IMG/VR virus record: IMGVR_UViG_3300021964_000355 | Location: 1 to 29,214 of that record | DNA length: 29,214 nucleotides | From: a virus | Direction: 5' to 3' (one strand) | In this document: positions 22,721 to 28,983 of the stretch, piece by piece | Layout of the letters: each line of letters starts with the position of its first letter | Position numbering within the stretch: the first letter of the stretch is position 1 | The notes under the pieces: generated by a model | The model's input: the letters and a program-made list of their open reading frames with translations, nothing else | Told to the model about the DNA's origin: nothing | Databases searched by the model: none | Translations under genes and position numbers: made by a program

Positions 22721-23881
22721 ATGAAATTGAATGCTAAACAAATTGCTTTTGTGCAGCTTGCTATTGAAAATGTTGGTGGTAATGAGATCACCAATAAGCA
22801 AATCAATGAGATCGTGAAGAACGAAAATGTCTCATATCCAAGCTGGTTGGCCAGCGACGCTTATCGTATCGGTCGTGGTCTGTATCGACTCCCCAATATC
22901 ATGGGAGAAGCTGAGGTTGAAGAGACCGCCGAAGTTGCGCTTCAAACCAAACAGTTGGTTGGCGATCTGAACGTTGATACCAATGGCTTTACTGAAAACT
23001 TGGTTCCTGAAGTTGACGACCTCTTCGTTGCTTTCGGCGAGTTCAAATCAGTAAAGCAGATTCTGAAGTCAAAATTATTTTATCCGATTTACATTACTGG
23101 TCTTTCTGGTAATGGTAAGACATTTGGTGTTGAGCAAGCCTGTGCTCAGTTGAAACGTGAAGTCATCCGTGTCAACTTCACTGTTGAAACCGACGAGGAT
23201 GACCTGATTGGTGGCTTCCGTCTAGTAAATGGTGACACCAAATACTTCAAAGGTCCAGTGATCAATGCTATGGAAAAAGGTGCGGTCTTGCTCCTTGATG
23301 AGATCGATCTGGCTAATCCTGCGAAGGTCATGTGCCTTCAGTCTATTCTTGAGGGTAAAGGATACTTCATCAAAAAGACTGGCGAGTTTATCAAACCTGC
23401 TAAGGGATTCACAGTCGTTGCGACTGCAAACACGAAAGGCAAGGGTTCAGAGGATGGTCGTTTCATCGGCACTAACGTAATGAACGAAGCATTCCTTGAG
23501 CGTTTCCCAATCACCTTTGAACAGGAATATGCCCCTGTTGCTGTCGAGAAAAAGATCCTCAGCAAAGTCTTTGAGAGTCTTGAAGTTGATGATGTTGAGT
23601 TTGTTGAGAAACTTGTAGACTGGGCTGACATCATTCGTAAGACTTTCTATGATGGTGGTGTTGACGAAGTTATCTCTACTCGTCGTCTGGTACACATTGC
23701 GAAAGCATACTCTATCTTTGAAGATCGTATGCGTTCCATCGAAGTTTGTATCAATCGCTTTGATGAAGATACGAAACAGTCCTTCAAAGATCTCTATACC
23801 AAGATCGATGCGGATGTGATTCCAGAGCAAGAGCAAGAAGTCGAAAATAATTTAGAAACGACTGATGAAGTTCCTTTCTAA
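22721..23881 (+). CDS. MoxR/CobS-type AAA+ ATPase
   Basis: A 386-residue ATPase of the type usually annotated CobS in T4-like cyanophages. The N-terminal about 60 residues form a small helical domain (KLNAKQIAFVQLAIENVGG). The AAA+ module has Walker A GLSGNGKT at 127-134, the MoxR-type insert NFTVETDEDDLIGGFRL, Walker B LLLDEID at 190-196, sensor 1 ATANT and EAFLERF with the arginine finger. The C-terminus is acidic. It is adjacent to the VWA/zincin gene but has its own promoter. The pair is best viewed as an ATPase that remodels a target presented by the VWA protein. A vitamin B12 role is possible but not supported here. Confidence 0.88.
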   Translation: MKLNAKQIAFVQLAIENVGGNEITNKQINEIVKNENVSYPSWLASDAYRIGRGLYRLPNIMGEAEVEETAEVALQTKQLVGDLNVDTNGFTENLVPEVDDLFVAFGEFKSVKQILKSKLFYPIYITGLSGNGKTFGVEQACAQLKREVIRVNFTVETDEDDLIGGFRLVNGDTKYFKGPVINAMEKGAVLLLDEIDLANPAKVMCLQSILEGKGYFIKKTGEFIKPAKGFTVVATANTKGKGSEDGRFIGTNVMNEAFLERFPITFEQEYAPVAVEKKILSKVFESLEVDDVEFVEKLVDWADIIRKTFYDGGVDEVISTRRLVHIAKAYSIFEDRMRSIEVCINRFDEDTKQSFKDLYTKIDADVIPEQEQEVENNLETTDEVPF

Positions 23882-23901
23882 TCGACTATATAATATTGAC
23901 T

Positions 23902-23926
23902 GGGGGGTTTACTTAAATCCCCCTTT
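23902..23926 (+). terminator. Terminator hairpin after the CobS-like gene
   Basis: A 9-pair stem, 23902-23910 with 23915-23923 (five G-C pairs, one G-T and three T-A), around a 4-base loop, followed by TTT. The T-run is short, so termination may be partial. The -35 element of the next promoter spans the stem edge and loop. Confidence 0.68.
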
Positions 23927-23936
23927 CAGTTACAAT
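23908..23936 (+). promoter_or_regulatory. TTTRCT-class promoter for the glycosyltransferase and replisome genes
   Basis: TTTACT (23908-23913) and TACAAT (23931-23936), 17 bases apart, with the -10 element ending 35 bases before the start codon. It overlaps the preceding terminator and probably drives 23971 through the clamp genes and regA. Confidence 0.58.
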
Positions 23937-23970
23937 GAATTTATTATGATAATGACAGGAGTATATAATA

Positions 23971-24831
23971 ATGGAAATACAAATTGACTTGGAGCAGTTG
24001 CGTAAACGTAAACTGTTCGTCGCCACTCCAATGTATGGTGGGCAATGTCATGGTATGTACACTAAGTCTACAGCTGACCTTGCGAAACTCTGCCAAGCAT
24101 ATGGCATCGAATGTAAGTTCTTTTATCTCTTCAATGAATCACTGATCACTCGTGCACGCAACTATTGCGTTGACGAGTTTTTGCGCAGTGACTATACGCA
24201 TCTGATGTTCATTGATTCGGATATTGGCTTTGATCCCAATGACGTGTTGACGCTTATGGCTTTGGCTGATCCAGATATTCAGGGCGAAGATCGGAAAGAG
24301 ATTTTATGTGGACCATATCCTAAGAAAACGATTGCTTGGGAAAAAATCGTACAGGCAGTCAACAAAGGGTATGCTGACGACAATCCAGGAAACCTTGAGA
24401 AATATGTTGGTGATTATGTCTTTAATCCTAAAGGCGACCAACCATCGATTCGTATTGATGAGCCAGTGAAAGTTCTTGAGGGTGGTACAGGATTTATGAT
24501 GGTTCAGCGTAGTGCTTTCGAGAAGTTTGATGATGTATATCCTGATTACAAATACAAACCTGACCATGTGCGCACCAAGCACTTCGATGGTTCACGTTAT
24601 ATCATGATGTATTTCCAAGCACTCATCGATCCAGACTCAGAACGTTATTTGTCTGAAGACTATATGTTCTGTCAGTGGATGGATAAGATCGGCGTTCATA
24701 CTTGGATGTGTCCTTGGATGAAACTGCTTCATACAGGTTCTTATACTTTCGGTGGTAGTTTGGTTGACATTGCTCAACTTGGTGCTTCGGCAACAGCTGA
24801 CGTTGAGCAAATTAAGAATATGAAGAAGTGA
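23971..24831 (+). CDS. GT-A fold glycosyltransferase-like protein
   Basis: A 286-residue protein with a Rossmann-like start (KLFVATPMYGGQCHGMYTKS), the segment ESLITRARNYCVDEFL and a DXD motif in FIDSDIGF (Asp82, Asp84) that would bind metal and nucleotide sugar. GGTGFMMVQRSAFE at about 171-184 resembles the acceptor-side region of GT-A enzymes. Such proteins are common in T4-like phages of aquatic bacteria with unknown acceptors. Because this phage has a predicted base hydroxylase, hydroxymethylated DNA is a possible acceptor, but proteins or surface sugars are equally possible. It starts the operon containing the sliding clamp. Confidence 0.75.
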   Translation: MEIQIDLEQLRKRKLFVATPMYGGQCHGMYTKSTADLAKLCQAYGIECKFFYLFNESLITRARNYCVDEFLRSDYTHLMFIDSDIGFDPNDVLTLMALADPDIQGEDRKEILCGPYPKKTIAWEKIVQAVNKGYADDNPGNLEKYVGDYVFNPKGDQPSIRIDEPVKVLEGGTGFMMVQRSAFEKFDDVYPDYKYKPDHVRTKHFDGSRYIMMYFQALIDPDSERYLSEDYMFCQWMDKIGVHTWMCPWMKLLHTGSYTFGGSLVDIAQLGASATADVEQIKNMKK

Positions 24832-25124
24832 TGAGCAAATTTAAATTTAATGAGGATAAGATCCTCAAAGAACTTTATGATTATGTGGCTGCAACCTATG
24901 ATGGGCATTATGCTCTTAATAAGTTTCAGTCAACCGAGTTTATAATTGACAATGGACACGGTGAAGGATTCTGTCTTGGCAACATTATCAAATATGCGCA
25001 ACGCTATGGTAAAAAAGAAGGCAAGAACAGAAAAGACTTGCTAAAAGTCGCACATTATGCTATAATTGCATTGTATATTAACTCTCTTGAAAATAATGAG
25101 GTGAATGAAGATGAAGATCAGTGA
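24831..25124 (+). CDS. DUF3310-type small protein
   Basis: A 97-residue protein beginning at ATG 24831, overlapping the previous stop codon by one base (TGATG). GNIIKYAQRYGKKEGKNRKDLLKVAHYAIIAL matches in pattern the DUF3310 family of phage proteins, whose common signature is a Gly-Asn-x-x-x-Lys-Tyr-x-x-Arg segment followed by Asp-Leu and a helical Ala-x-x-Tyr region. The biochemical role is unknown. The C-terminus is acidic. It overlaps the start of gp45 by 14 bases. Confidence 0.8.
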   Translation: MSKFKFNEDKILKELYDYVAATYDGHYALNKFQSTEFIIDNGHGEGFCLGNIIKYAQRYGKKEGKNRKDLLKVAHYAIIALYINSLENNEVNEDEDQ

Positions 25125-25776
25125 AGAAACATTTGACGTATTGAAAAACTTTTCATCAATCAATCCGTCTATTGCCATCAAACAAGGTAATGTGATTCGT
25201 ACAATTTCTGAGCAGAAGAATATTTTGGCTCAAGCAGTTGTAAATGAATCCATGCCTGTAGACTATGCAATCTATGACTTGAATCAGTTTTTGGGTCTTT
25301 CGAGTTTATTCGAAGAACCAGACTTTGCTTTTGGCGAAATGGATGTGACCATTCGTGATAATAATACTCGTTCACGTTACACATTCACCGACCCAGCAAT
25401 GATCACTTCTCCTCCGGAGAAAAACATTCAGTTGGATTCCCCTGAGATCGATTTCCAAATGCCGTATGCTTCTCTGAAGCGTGTTATCAATGGCGCCAAT
25501 CAGCTTGGCTTGCCAGAGATCGCTGTGCGTGGTGGTGCTGGGATTATCTCTCTTGTTGCTACGAATACCAAAAACCCAACAACGAATGAGTTTAGTGTTG
25601 ACGTCGGTCAAACGAATGCGAACTTCCAGATGATTTTCAAAACTGAGAATCTCAAATTTATGGCTCTTGACTATTCTGTTAAGATTTCTTCAAAGGGCGT
25701 TTCTCAATTTACCAACGAATCAAAATCAATTGATTATTGGGTTGCCACAGAAGCAGGAAGCGAGTATAATGGCTAA
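25111..25776 (+). CDS. 45: Sliding clamp gp45
   Basis: Ring-shaped processivity factor for DNA polymerase and, in T4, the mobile activator of late transcription through gp55 and gp33. I start at ATG 25111, seven bases after AGGTGA; ATG 25105 is too close to it. The 221-residue product opens KISEETFDVLKNFSSINPS, which aligns with the T4 gp45 N-terminus, and contains VDYAIYDLNQFLGLSSLF, equivalent to T4 VAIYDLNGFLGILSL. Its clients in this window include gp43, gp55 and possibly the modification enzymes. Confidence 0.95.
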   Translation: MKISEETFDVLKNFSSINPSIAIKQGNVIRTISEQKNILAQAVVNESMPVDYAIYDLNQFLGLSSLFEEPDFAFGEMDVTIRDNNTRSRYTFTDPAMITSPPEKNIQLDSPEIDFQMPYASLKRVINGANQLGLPEIAVRGGAGIISLVATNTKNPTTNEFSVDVGQTNANFQMIFKTENLKFMALDYSVKISSKGVSQFTNESKSIDYWVATEAGSEYNG

Positions 25777-25951
25777 TGTTGTTTTGTCTGAACAAGACGC
25801 AAAGAATATTTTGATTATTATTGACACCTGCTCCAAGCGTGGAGCGTTTGAGGGTGCTGAACTTGCTGGCGTTGGTCAAACTCGAAACAATGTTGTAATC
25901 GCTCTTCAAGAGTTGAGCGAAATCGTTTCGAAGGGAGAAGATGCCCAATAA
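25769..25951 (+). CDS. Small conserved-looking protein between clamp and clamp loader
   Basis: A 60-residue protein starting at ATG 25769, overlapping the end of gp45 by 8 bases. A longer in-frame opening from 25667 runs inside gp45 and is not used. The sequence is mostly one or two helices (LSEQDAKNILIIIDTCSKRG, NNVVIALQELSEIV) with a Gly-rich turn between them. A protein of this size occupies this place in other distant T4 relatives. It may accompany the clamp or loader, but function is unknown. Confidence 0.75.
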   Translation: MANVVLSEQDAKNILIIIDTCSKRGAFEGAELAGVGQTRNNVVIALQELSEIVSKGEDAQ

Positions 25952-25968
25952 TTTGGAAGGACTATATT

Positions 25969-26910
25969 ATGAAAGAAGAATTTCTCTTTGTCGAGAAATA
26001 TCGACCGAAAACTGTGGAAGAAACTATTCTTCCTGATGACTTGAAAAACACCTTTCAAACTTTTGTTGACACTAAAAATATTCCAAACCTAATTCTCTCA
26101 GGCACTGCTGGTGTTGGTAAGACCACCATCGCTAAAGCAATGCTTGAGGAATTGGGCTGTGATTATATCGTCATCAATGGTTCCGATGAGGGACGATCTA
26201 TCGATGTGCTTCGTAATGAGATTAAGAACTTTGCTTCTTCAGTTTCATTTGCTGGCGGTCGTAAGTATGTGATTCTTGATGAGGCAGATTATCTAAATGC
26301 CAACTCAACACAACCTGCTCTTCGCAATTTCATGGAAGAGTATAGTAAGAACTGCGGTTTTATTCTCACCTGTAATTTTCTCAATCGTATCATTGAACCA
26401 TTACATTCACGTTGCTCAGTCATTCAGTTTAGATTGAGCAAAGAGGATAAGCCAAAGATGGCAGCGCAATTCTTCAAGCGTGTTCAAAATATTCTTAAAA
26501 CTGAGAATATCGAATATGATGACAAAGTGGTTGCCGAACTTATCAAAAAATATTTTCCTGACAATCGTCGTGTGCTGAATGAGATTCAACGTTATTCTGT
26601 AACTGGTAAGATTGATGCTGGCATTTTAAGCAAGATGTCTGATGTCAATATATCAGAACTAATGAATGCGTTGAGAGATAAAGAGTTTAGCACAGTTCGT
26701 AAGTGGGCTGCACTTAATGTTGATGGTGAGACTACACCTATCTTCCGTAAGATCTATGATAGCATGTATGATTATGTTAAGCCAGAAAGCATTCCGCAAG
26801 TCGTTGTGACGCTCGCCGACTATCAATACAAGTCTGCATTCGTTGCCGATTATGAGATCAATATGGTTGCTTGTCTTACTGAACTGATGGTAGATTGTGA
26901 GTGGAAATGA
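25969..26910 (+). CDS. 44: Clamp loader large subunit gp44
   Basis: AAA+ ATPase that, with gp62, opens gp45 and loads it on primed DNA. The N-terminus FVEKYRPKTVEETILP is the classic RFC box. Walker A is GTAGVGKT at 45-52, Walker B ILDEADYL at about 102-109, and the SRC arginine-finger motif is in PLHSRCSVIQF. It has 313 residues, close to T4. The gene's ATGA junction couples it to gp62. Confidence 0.97.
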   Translation: MKEEFLFVEKYRPKTVEETILPDDLKNTFQTFVDTKNIPNLILSGTAGVGKTTIAKAMLEELGCDYIVINGSDEGRSIDVLRNEIKNFASSVSFAGGRKYVILDEADYLNANSTQPALRNFMEEYSKNCGFILTCNFLNRIIEPLHSRCSVIQFRLSKEDKPKMAAQFFKRVQNILKTENIEYDDKVVAELIKKYFPDNRRVLNEIQRYSVTGKIDAGILSKMSDVNISELMNALRDKEFSTVRKWAALNVDGETTPIFRKIYDSMYDYVKPESIPQVVVTLADYQYKSAFVADYEINMVACLTELMVDCEWK

Positions 26911-27299
26911 GTAATCCGTTTGACTATGTAAATGCCATCTCTCAAACTAAAGAAAACATGGTGCGTAATACTGAAAACGACGAGTTGGCGATCAAAGGTT
27001 ACAATCCATTCTTGACTAACAAATCCTTATCTTATCACATTGACACTATTGGTGTTGCAAACGAGATGAACATGCGCCACGATGCGGATGCTCGAATGCA
27101 GTTTGAATATTTACTAAATAGTGTCAGACCCAAAAAAAGGTTTGCTAAGTGGGTGAAAAGAGTTGAGGACGAAGATATATCGTCCATAAAGGAGTATTAT
27201 GGATACAATGATGTTAAAGCAGAGCAAGCATTGTCTATCCTAACTCCCCAACAACTTGAACTTATTAAGCAGAAACTCTCAAAGGGTGGAAAGAATTAA
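26907..27299 (+). CDS. 62: Clamp loader small subunit gp62
   Basis: Non-ATPase subunit of the gp44/gp62 loader. It starts at ATG 26907, overlapping the gp44 stop codon (ATGA); GTG 26901 is an unneeded alternative. With 130 residues it is much shorter than T4 gp62, as in distant T4 relatives. RPKKRFAKWVKRVED corresponds to T4 PRGKRYGKWAKLVED. The N-terminal FDYVNAISQTKENM and LTNKSLSYHIDT are also typical of the short form. Position after gp44 is diagnostic. Confidence 0.9.
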   Translation: MSNPFDYVNAISQTKENMVRNTENDELAIKGYNPFLTNKSLSYHIDTIGVANEMNMRHDADARMQFEYLLNSVRPKKRFAKWVKRVEDEDISSIKEYYGYNDVKAEQALSILTPQQLELIKQKLSKGGKN

Positions 27300-27325
27300 C
27301 TGCGTGACTAAGAAGGATAAAAAAT

Positions 27326-27724
27326 ATGTCTATCAGTTTGGAAAACTTGATTGAAGTGAGGTTGAAAGAAGACGATGATTTTCTTAAAATCCGTGAAACG
27401 CTTACAAGAATTGGTGTGGCTTCTCGTAAAGACAAGACCATCTATCAATCTTGCCACATTTTACACAAGCAAGGCAAATACTACATTGTACACTTCAAGG
27501 AACTATTTGCTCTTGATGGCAAACCCAGCAATTTTGACGAAAGCGATATCGGTCGTAGGAACGCTATAACCAAGTTGCTTGCTGAGTGGGGATTAATTGA
27601 TATTGTAAGTGAGGATAAAGTAAACGATCCTGTCGCTCCAATGTCTCAGATTAAAATCCTACCATATCGTGAAAAGGATGAGTGGACGCTGACAGCAAAA
27701 TATAATATTGGCAAAAAAAGATAA
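27326..27724 (+). CDS. regA: Translational repressor RegA
   Basis: RNA-binding protein that represses translation of early phage mRNAs by binding near their start codons; in T4 these include genes 44 and 45. The 132 residues match T4 RegA well: DFLKIRETLTRIGVASRKDK, YQSCHILHKQGKYYIVHFKE, LLAEWGLIDIV and the end EWTLTAKYNIG. The start follows AAGGAT. The order 45-44-62-regA-43 is the T4 order, here with Hsp20 and lysozyme inserted before 43. Confidence 0.96.
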   Translation: MSISLENLIEVRLKEDDDFLKIRETLTRIGVASRKDKTIYQSCHILHKQGKYYIVHFKELFALDGKPSNFDESDIGRRNAITKLLAEWGLIDIVSEDKVNDPVAPMSQIKILPYREKDEWTLTAKYNIGKKR

Positions 27725-27732
27725 AATTGCCC

Positions 27733-27763
27733 TTGTATATGGTATTCAAAAATACTATATAAT
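27733..27763 (+). promoter_or_regulatory. Probable promoter for hsp20
   Basis: TATAAT at 27758-27763 with a weak TTGTAT (27733-27738) at a 19-base spacing. The -10 element is good and the -35 poor. It does not match the TTTRCT class. The -10 element ends 67 bases before the start codon, giving a longer leader than elsewhere. Confidence 0.5.
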
Positions 27764-27767
27764 AACG

Positions 27768-27790
27768 TGAACGCCGAACGGTCGGGTTCA
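27768..27790 (+). other. Hairpin at the predicted 5' end of the hsp20 mRNA
   Basis: TGAAC (27768-27772) pairs with GTTCA (27786-27790), then a bulged G, then CCGA (27774-27777) with TCGG (27782-27785) around loop ACGG. The predicted transcription start lies at about 27770. No T-run follows, so it is not a terminator. It may stabilise or regulate the leader. Confidence 0.5.
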
Positions 27791-27829
27791 TAATCAATCT
27801 TGCTTTAACAAAAAAGGAGATAACATAAC

Positions 27830-28237
27830 ATGACCAGAACACAATCTTTATTTCCGCAATCTGCGTTTATTGGTTTTGAACGTCTTTTGGATGATATGGA
27901 ATTTGCAACAAAACATGCTAATGACCATTATCCTCCACATAATATCATTAAAGAAAGCGATACAGAATACACCATTGAGGTGGCTGTTGCAGGCTTTTCG
28001 AAAGAAGACATCAAAGTCGAGCAGAAAGAAAGATCACTGAAGATCACTGGCGAATACAAGTCTAAAGGGCGTGATGTAATCCATCGTGGAATTTCAACAC
28101 GAAACTTCAAAAGACAATTTCGCCTTTCCGAGTATGTTCAAGTAACTGGAGCATCTTTTCGAGACGGTCTACTTGCAGTAACATTGAAGATAGAAATCCC
28201 AGAAGAGAAGCAGCCTCGTCAAATCACTATCGATTAA
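27830..28237 (+). CDS. Small heat shock protein Hsp20
   Basis: Holdase chaperone that keeps unfolding proteins soluble. The alpha-crystallin domain spans about residues 37-125: PPHNIIKESDTEYTIEVAVAGFSKEDIKV, SLKITGEYKSKG, HRGISTRNFKRQFRL and ASFRDGLLAVTLKIEIPE. The C-terminal PRQITID is a variant of the IbpA-type tail. It has 135 residues. Hsp20 genes are frequent in T4-like phages of aquatic bacteria, where they are thought to aid virion protein folding. The start follows AAAGGAGATAAC. Confidence 0.95.
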   Translation: MTRTQSLFPQSAFIGFERLLDDMEFATKHANDHYPPHNIIKESDTEYTIEVAVAGFSKEDIKVEQKERSLKITGEYKSKGRDVIHRGISTRNFKRQFRLSEYVQVTGASFRDGLLAVTLKIEIPEEKQPRQITID

Positions 28238-28251
28238 AACGAGGAAATACA

Positions 28252-28338
28252 ATGACTGATTTTACAACCAATGTAATCTTTGCAGTTATCACACTGTGCA
28301 TGATTACAGTAGTTTTACAACCATTAATCTTAATGTAA
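28252..28338 (+). CDS. 28-residue single-pass membrane peptide
   Basis: ATG 28252 to TAA 28338, 14 bases after hsp20, with GAGG as ribosome site at a good distance. After six polar residues nearly the whole peptide (NVIFAVITLCMITVVLQPL) is hydrophobic and long enough to cross a membrane. It is followed by a late promoter and lysozyme. It might be a small lysis or membrane-associated peptide, but is shorter than known holins. It is too small for composition to prove coding. Confidence 0.6.
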   Translation: MTDFTTNVIFAVITLCMITVVLQPLILM

Positions 28339-28344
28339 AACTTA

Positions 28345-28352
28345 TATAAATA
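28345..28352 (+). promoter_or_regulatory. T4-type late promoter for the lysozyme gene
   Basis: Exact TATAAATA starting 7 bases after the membrane peptide stop codon. Initiation at the normal distance would be at about 28358, within the hairpin that follows. It places lysozyme under gp55 control, in the middle of early-type genes. Confidence 0.75.
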
Positions 28353-28353
28353 A

Positions 28354-28373
28354 GGGGAGGCGAAAGTCTCCCC
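28354..28373 (+). terminator. Probable terminator hairpin before lysozyme
   Basis: An 8-pair stem, GGGGAGGC (28354-28361) with GTCTCCCC (28366-28373), including one G-T pair, closes a GAAA tetraloop, a stable GNRA type. The following bases are T-rich (ATTTATTTT) but not an immediate T-run. It would stop read-through from hsp20, while late transcripts starting at about 28358 lack its full 5' arm. Confidence 0.62.
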
Positions 28374-28402
28374 GATTTATTTTAAACTAAGGAGTTAGCA
28401 TA

Positions 28403-28849
28403 ATGAATAGAGAATCTGTATTCGAACAATTAAAAATCGACGAAGGCGTCGAGTATGAAGTTTACAAAGACCACCTTGGTTATCCAACATTCGGTGTAGG
28501 TCATCTTATCCTCGAATCAGATCCAGAGCATGGCGCAGAAGTCGGAACTCCTGTGAGCGAAGATCGTGTTAAAGAATGCTTTGAAAAAGATCTAGACATC
28601 GCAATTGATGAGTGTAAAGTATTGTATGAAAACTGGGATGATTTTCCAGGTGAAGTACAAGAAGTTCTCGTCAACATGATGTTCAATATGGGTCGTCCAC
28701 GTTTGAGTGGTTTTAAAAACTTTAAAGCGGCACTTGATGAAGGCGATTGGGCACGTGCTGGTGTTGAAGGTCGTGACTCCAGATGGTACAAACAAGTAGG
28801 CAATCGTGCTGAAAGACTTATGGCACGTCTTGAGGCTCTAGCAGACTAG
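28403..28849 (+). CDS. e: T4-type lysozyme (glycoside hydrolase 24 endolysin)
   Basis: Cuts peptidoglycan glycan strands. The catalytic triad of T4 lysozyme is conserved in order and spacing: Glu14 (KIDEG), Asp23 (YKDHLG) and Thr29 (YPTFGVGH). Further conserved segments are NMMFNMGRPRLSGFKNF and SRWYKQVGNRAERL, matching T4 FQMGETGVAGF and SRWYNQTPNRAKRV. It has 148 residues, 16 fewer than T4, and no signal peptide, so it would need a holin to reach the wall. The start follows AAGGAG. Confidence 0.95.
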   Translation: MNRESVFEQLKIDEGVEYEVYKDHLGYPTFGVGHLILESDPEHGAEVGTPVSEDRVKECFEKDLDIAIDECKVLYENWDDFPGEVQEVLVNMMFNMGRPRLSGFKNFKAALDEGDWARAGVEGRDSRWYKQVGNRAERLMARLEALAD

Positions 28850-28866
28850 GCAATAAAATGGTATAG

Positions 28867-28941
28867 CGTCTATCTTTCGTAGCAAATACTGTAACATATA
28901 GATGGAACGAAGAAACCCAAAACTGGGATGAAGTGACGTAA
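28867..28941 (+). pseudogene. Possible remnant of a small gene before gene 43
   Basis: In the 134-base gap after lysozyme, one frame reads TVTYRWNEETQNWDEVT and then stops. This Tyr-x-Trp-Asn-x-Glu-Thr-x-x-Trp pattern is like the C-terminal ends of small proteins I associate with T4-like phages. The frame is closed upstream by TAG at 28864 and has no start codon, so if meaningful it is a decayed gene tail. Chance coding is possible. Confidence 0.25.
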
Positions 28942-28948
28942 ATATCGC

Positions 28949-28977
28949 TTTACTTTTATTCTTGATTTTTATATAAT
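28949..28977 (+). promoter_or_regulatory. TTTRCT-class promoter for DNA polymerase
   Basis: TTTACT (28949-28954) and a perfect TATAAT (28972-28977) separated by 17 bases, the best member of the class. The -10 element ends only 7 bases before the gp43 ATG, so transcription should start at or next to the start codon. Confidence 0.72.
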
Positions 28978-28983
28978 GATATT

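Noticed and set aside
22543-22865. A 15-base exact repeat, TGGCCAGCGACGCTT, in the CobT-like and CobS-like genes
   Set aside because: Both copies are coding for an Ala-Ser-Asp-Ala run and one such repeat is expected by chance in a window of this length.
20538-23881. Reading the CobT/CobS-like pair as a cobalamin pathway acquired from the host
   Set aside because: No other cobalamin gene is present, and the zincin motif is not explained by metal insertion into a corrin ring.
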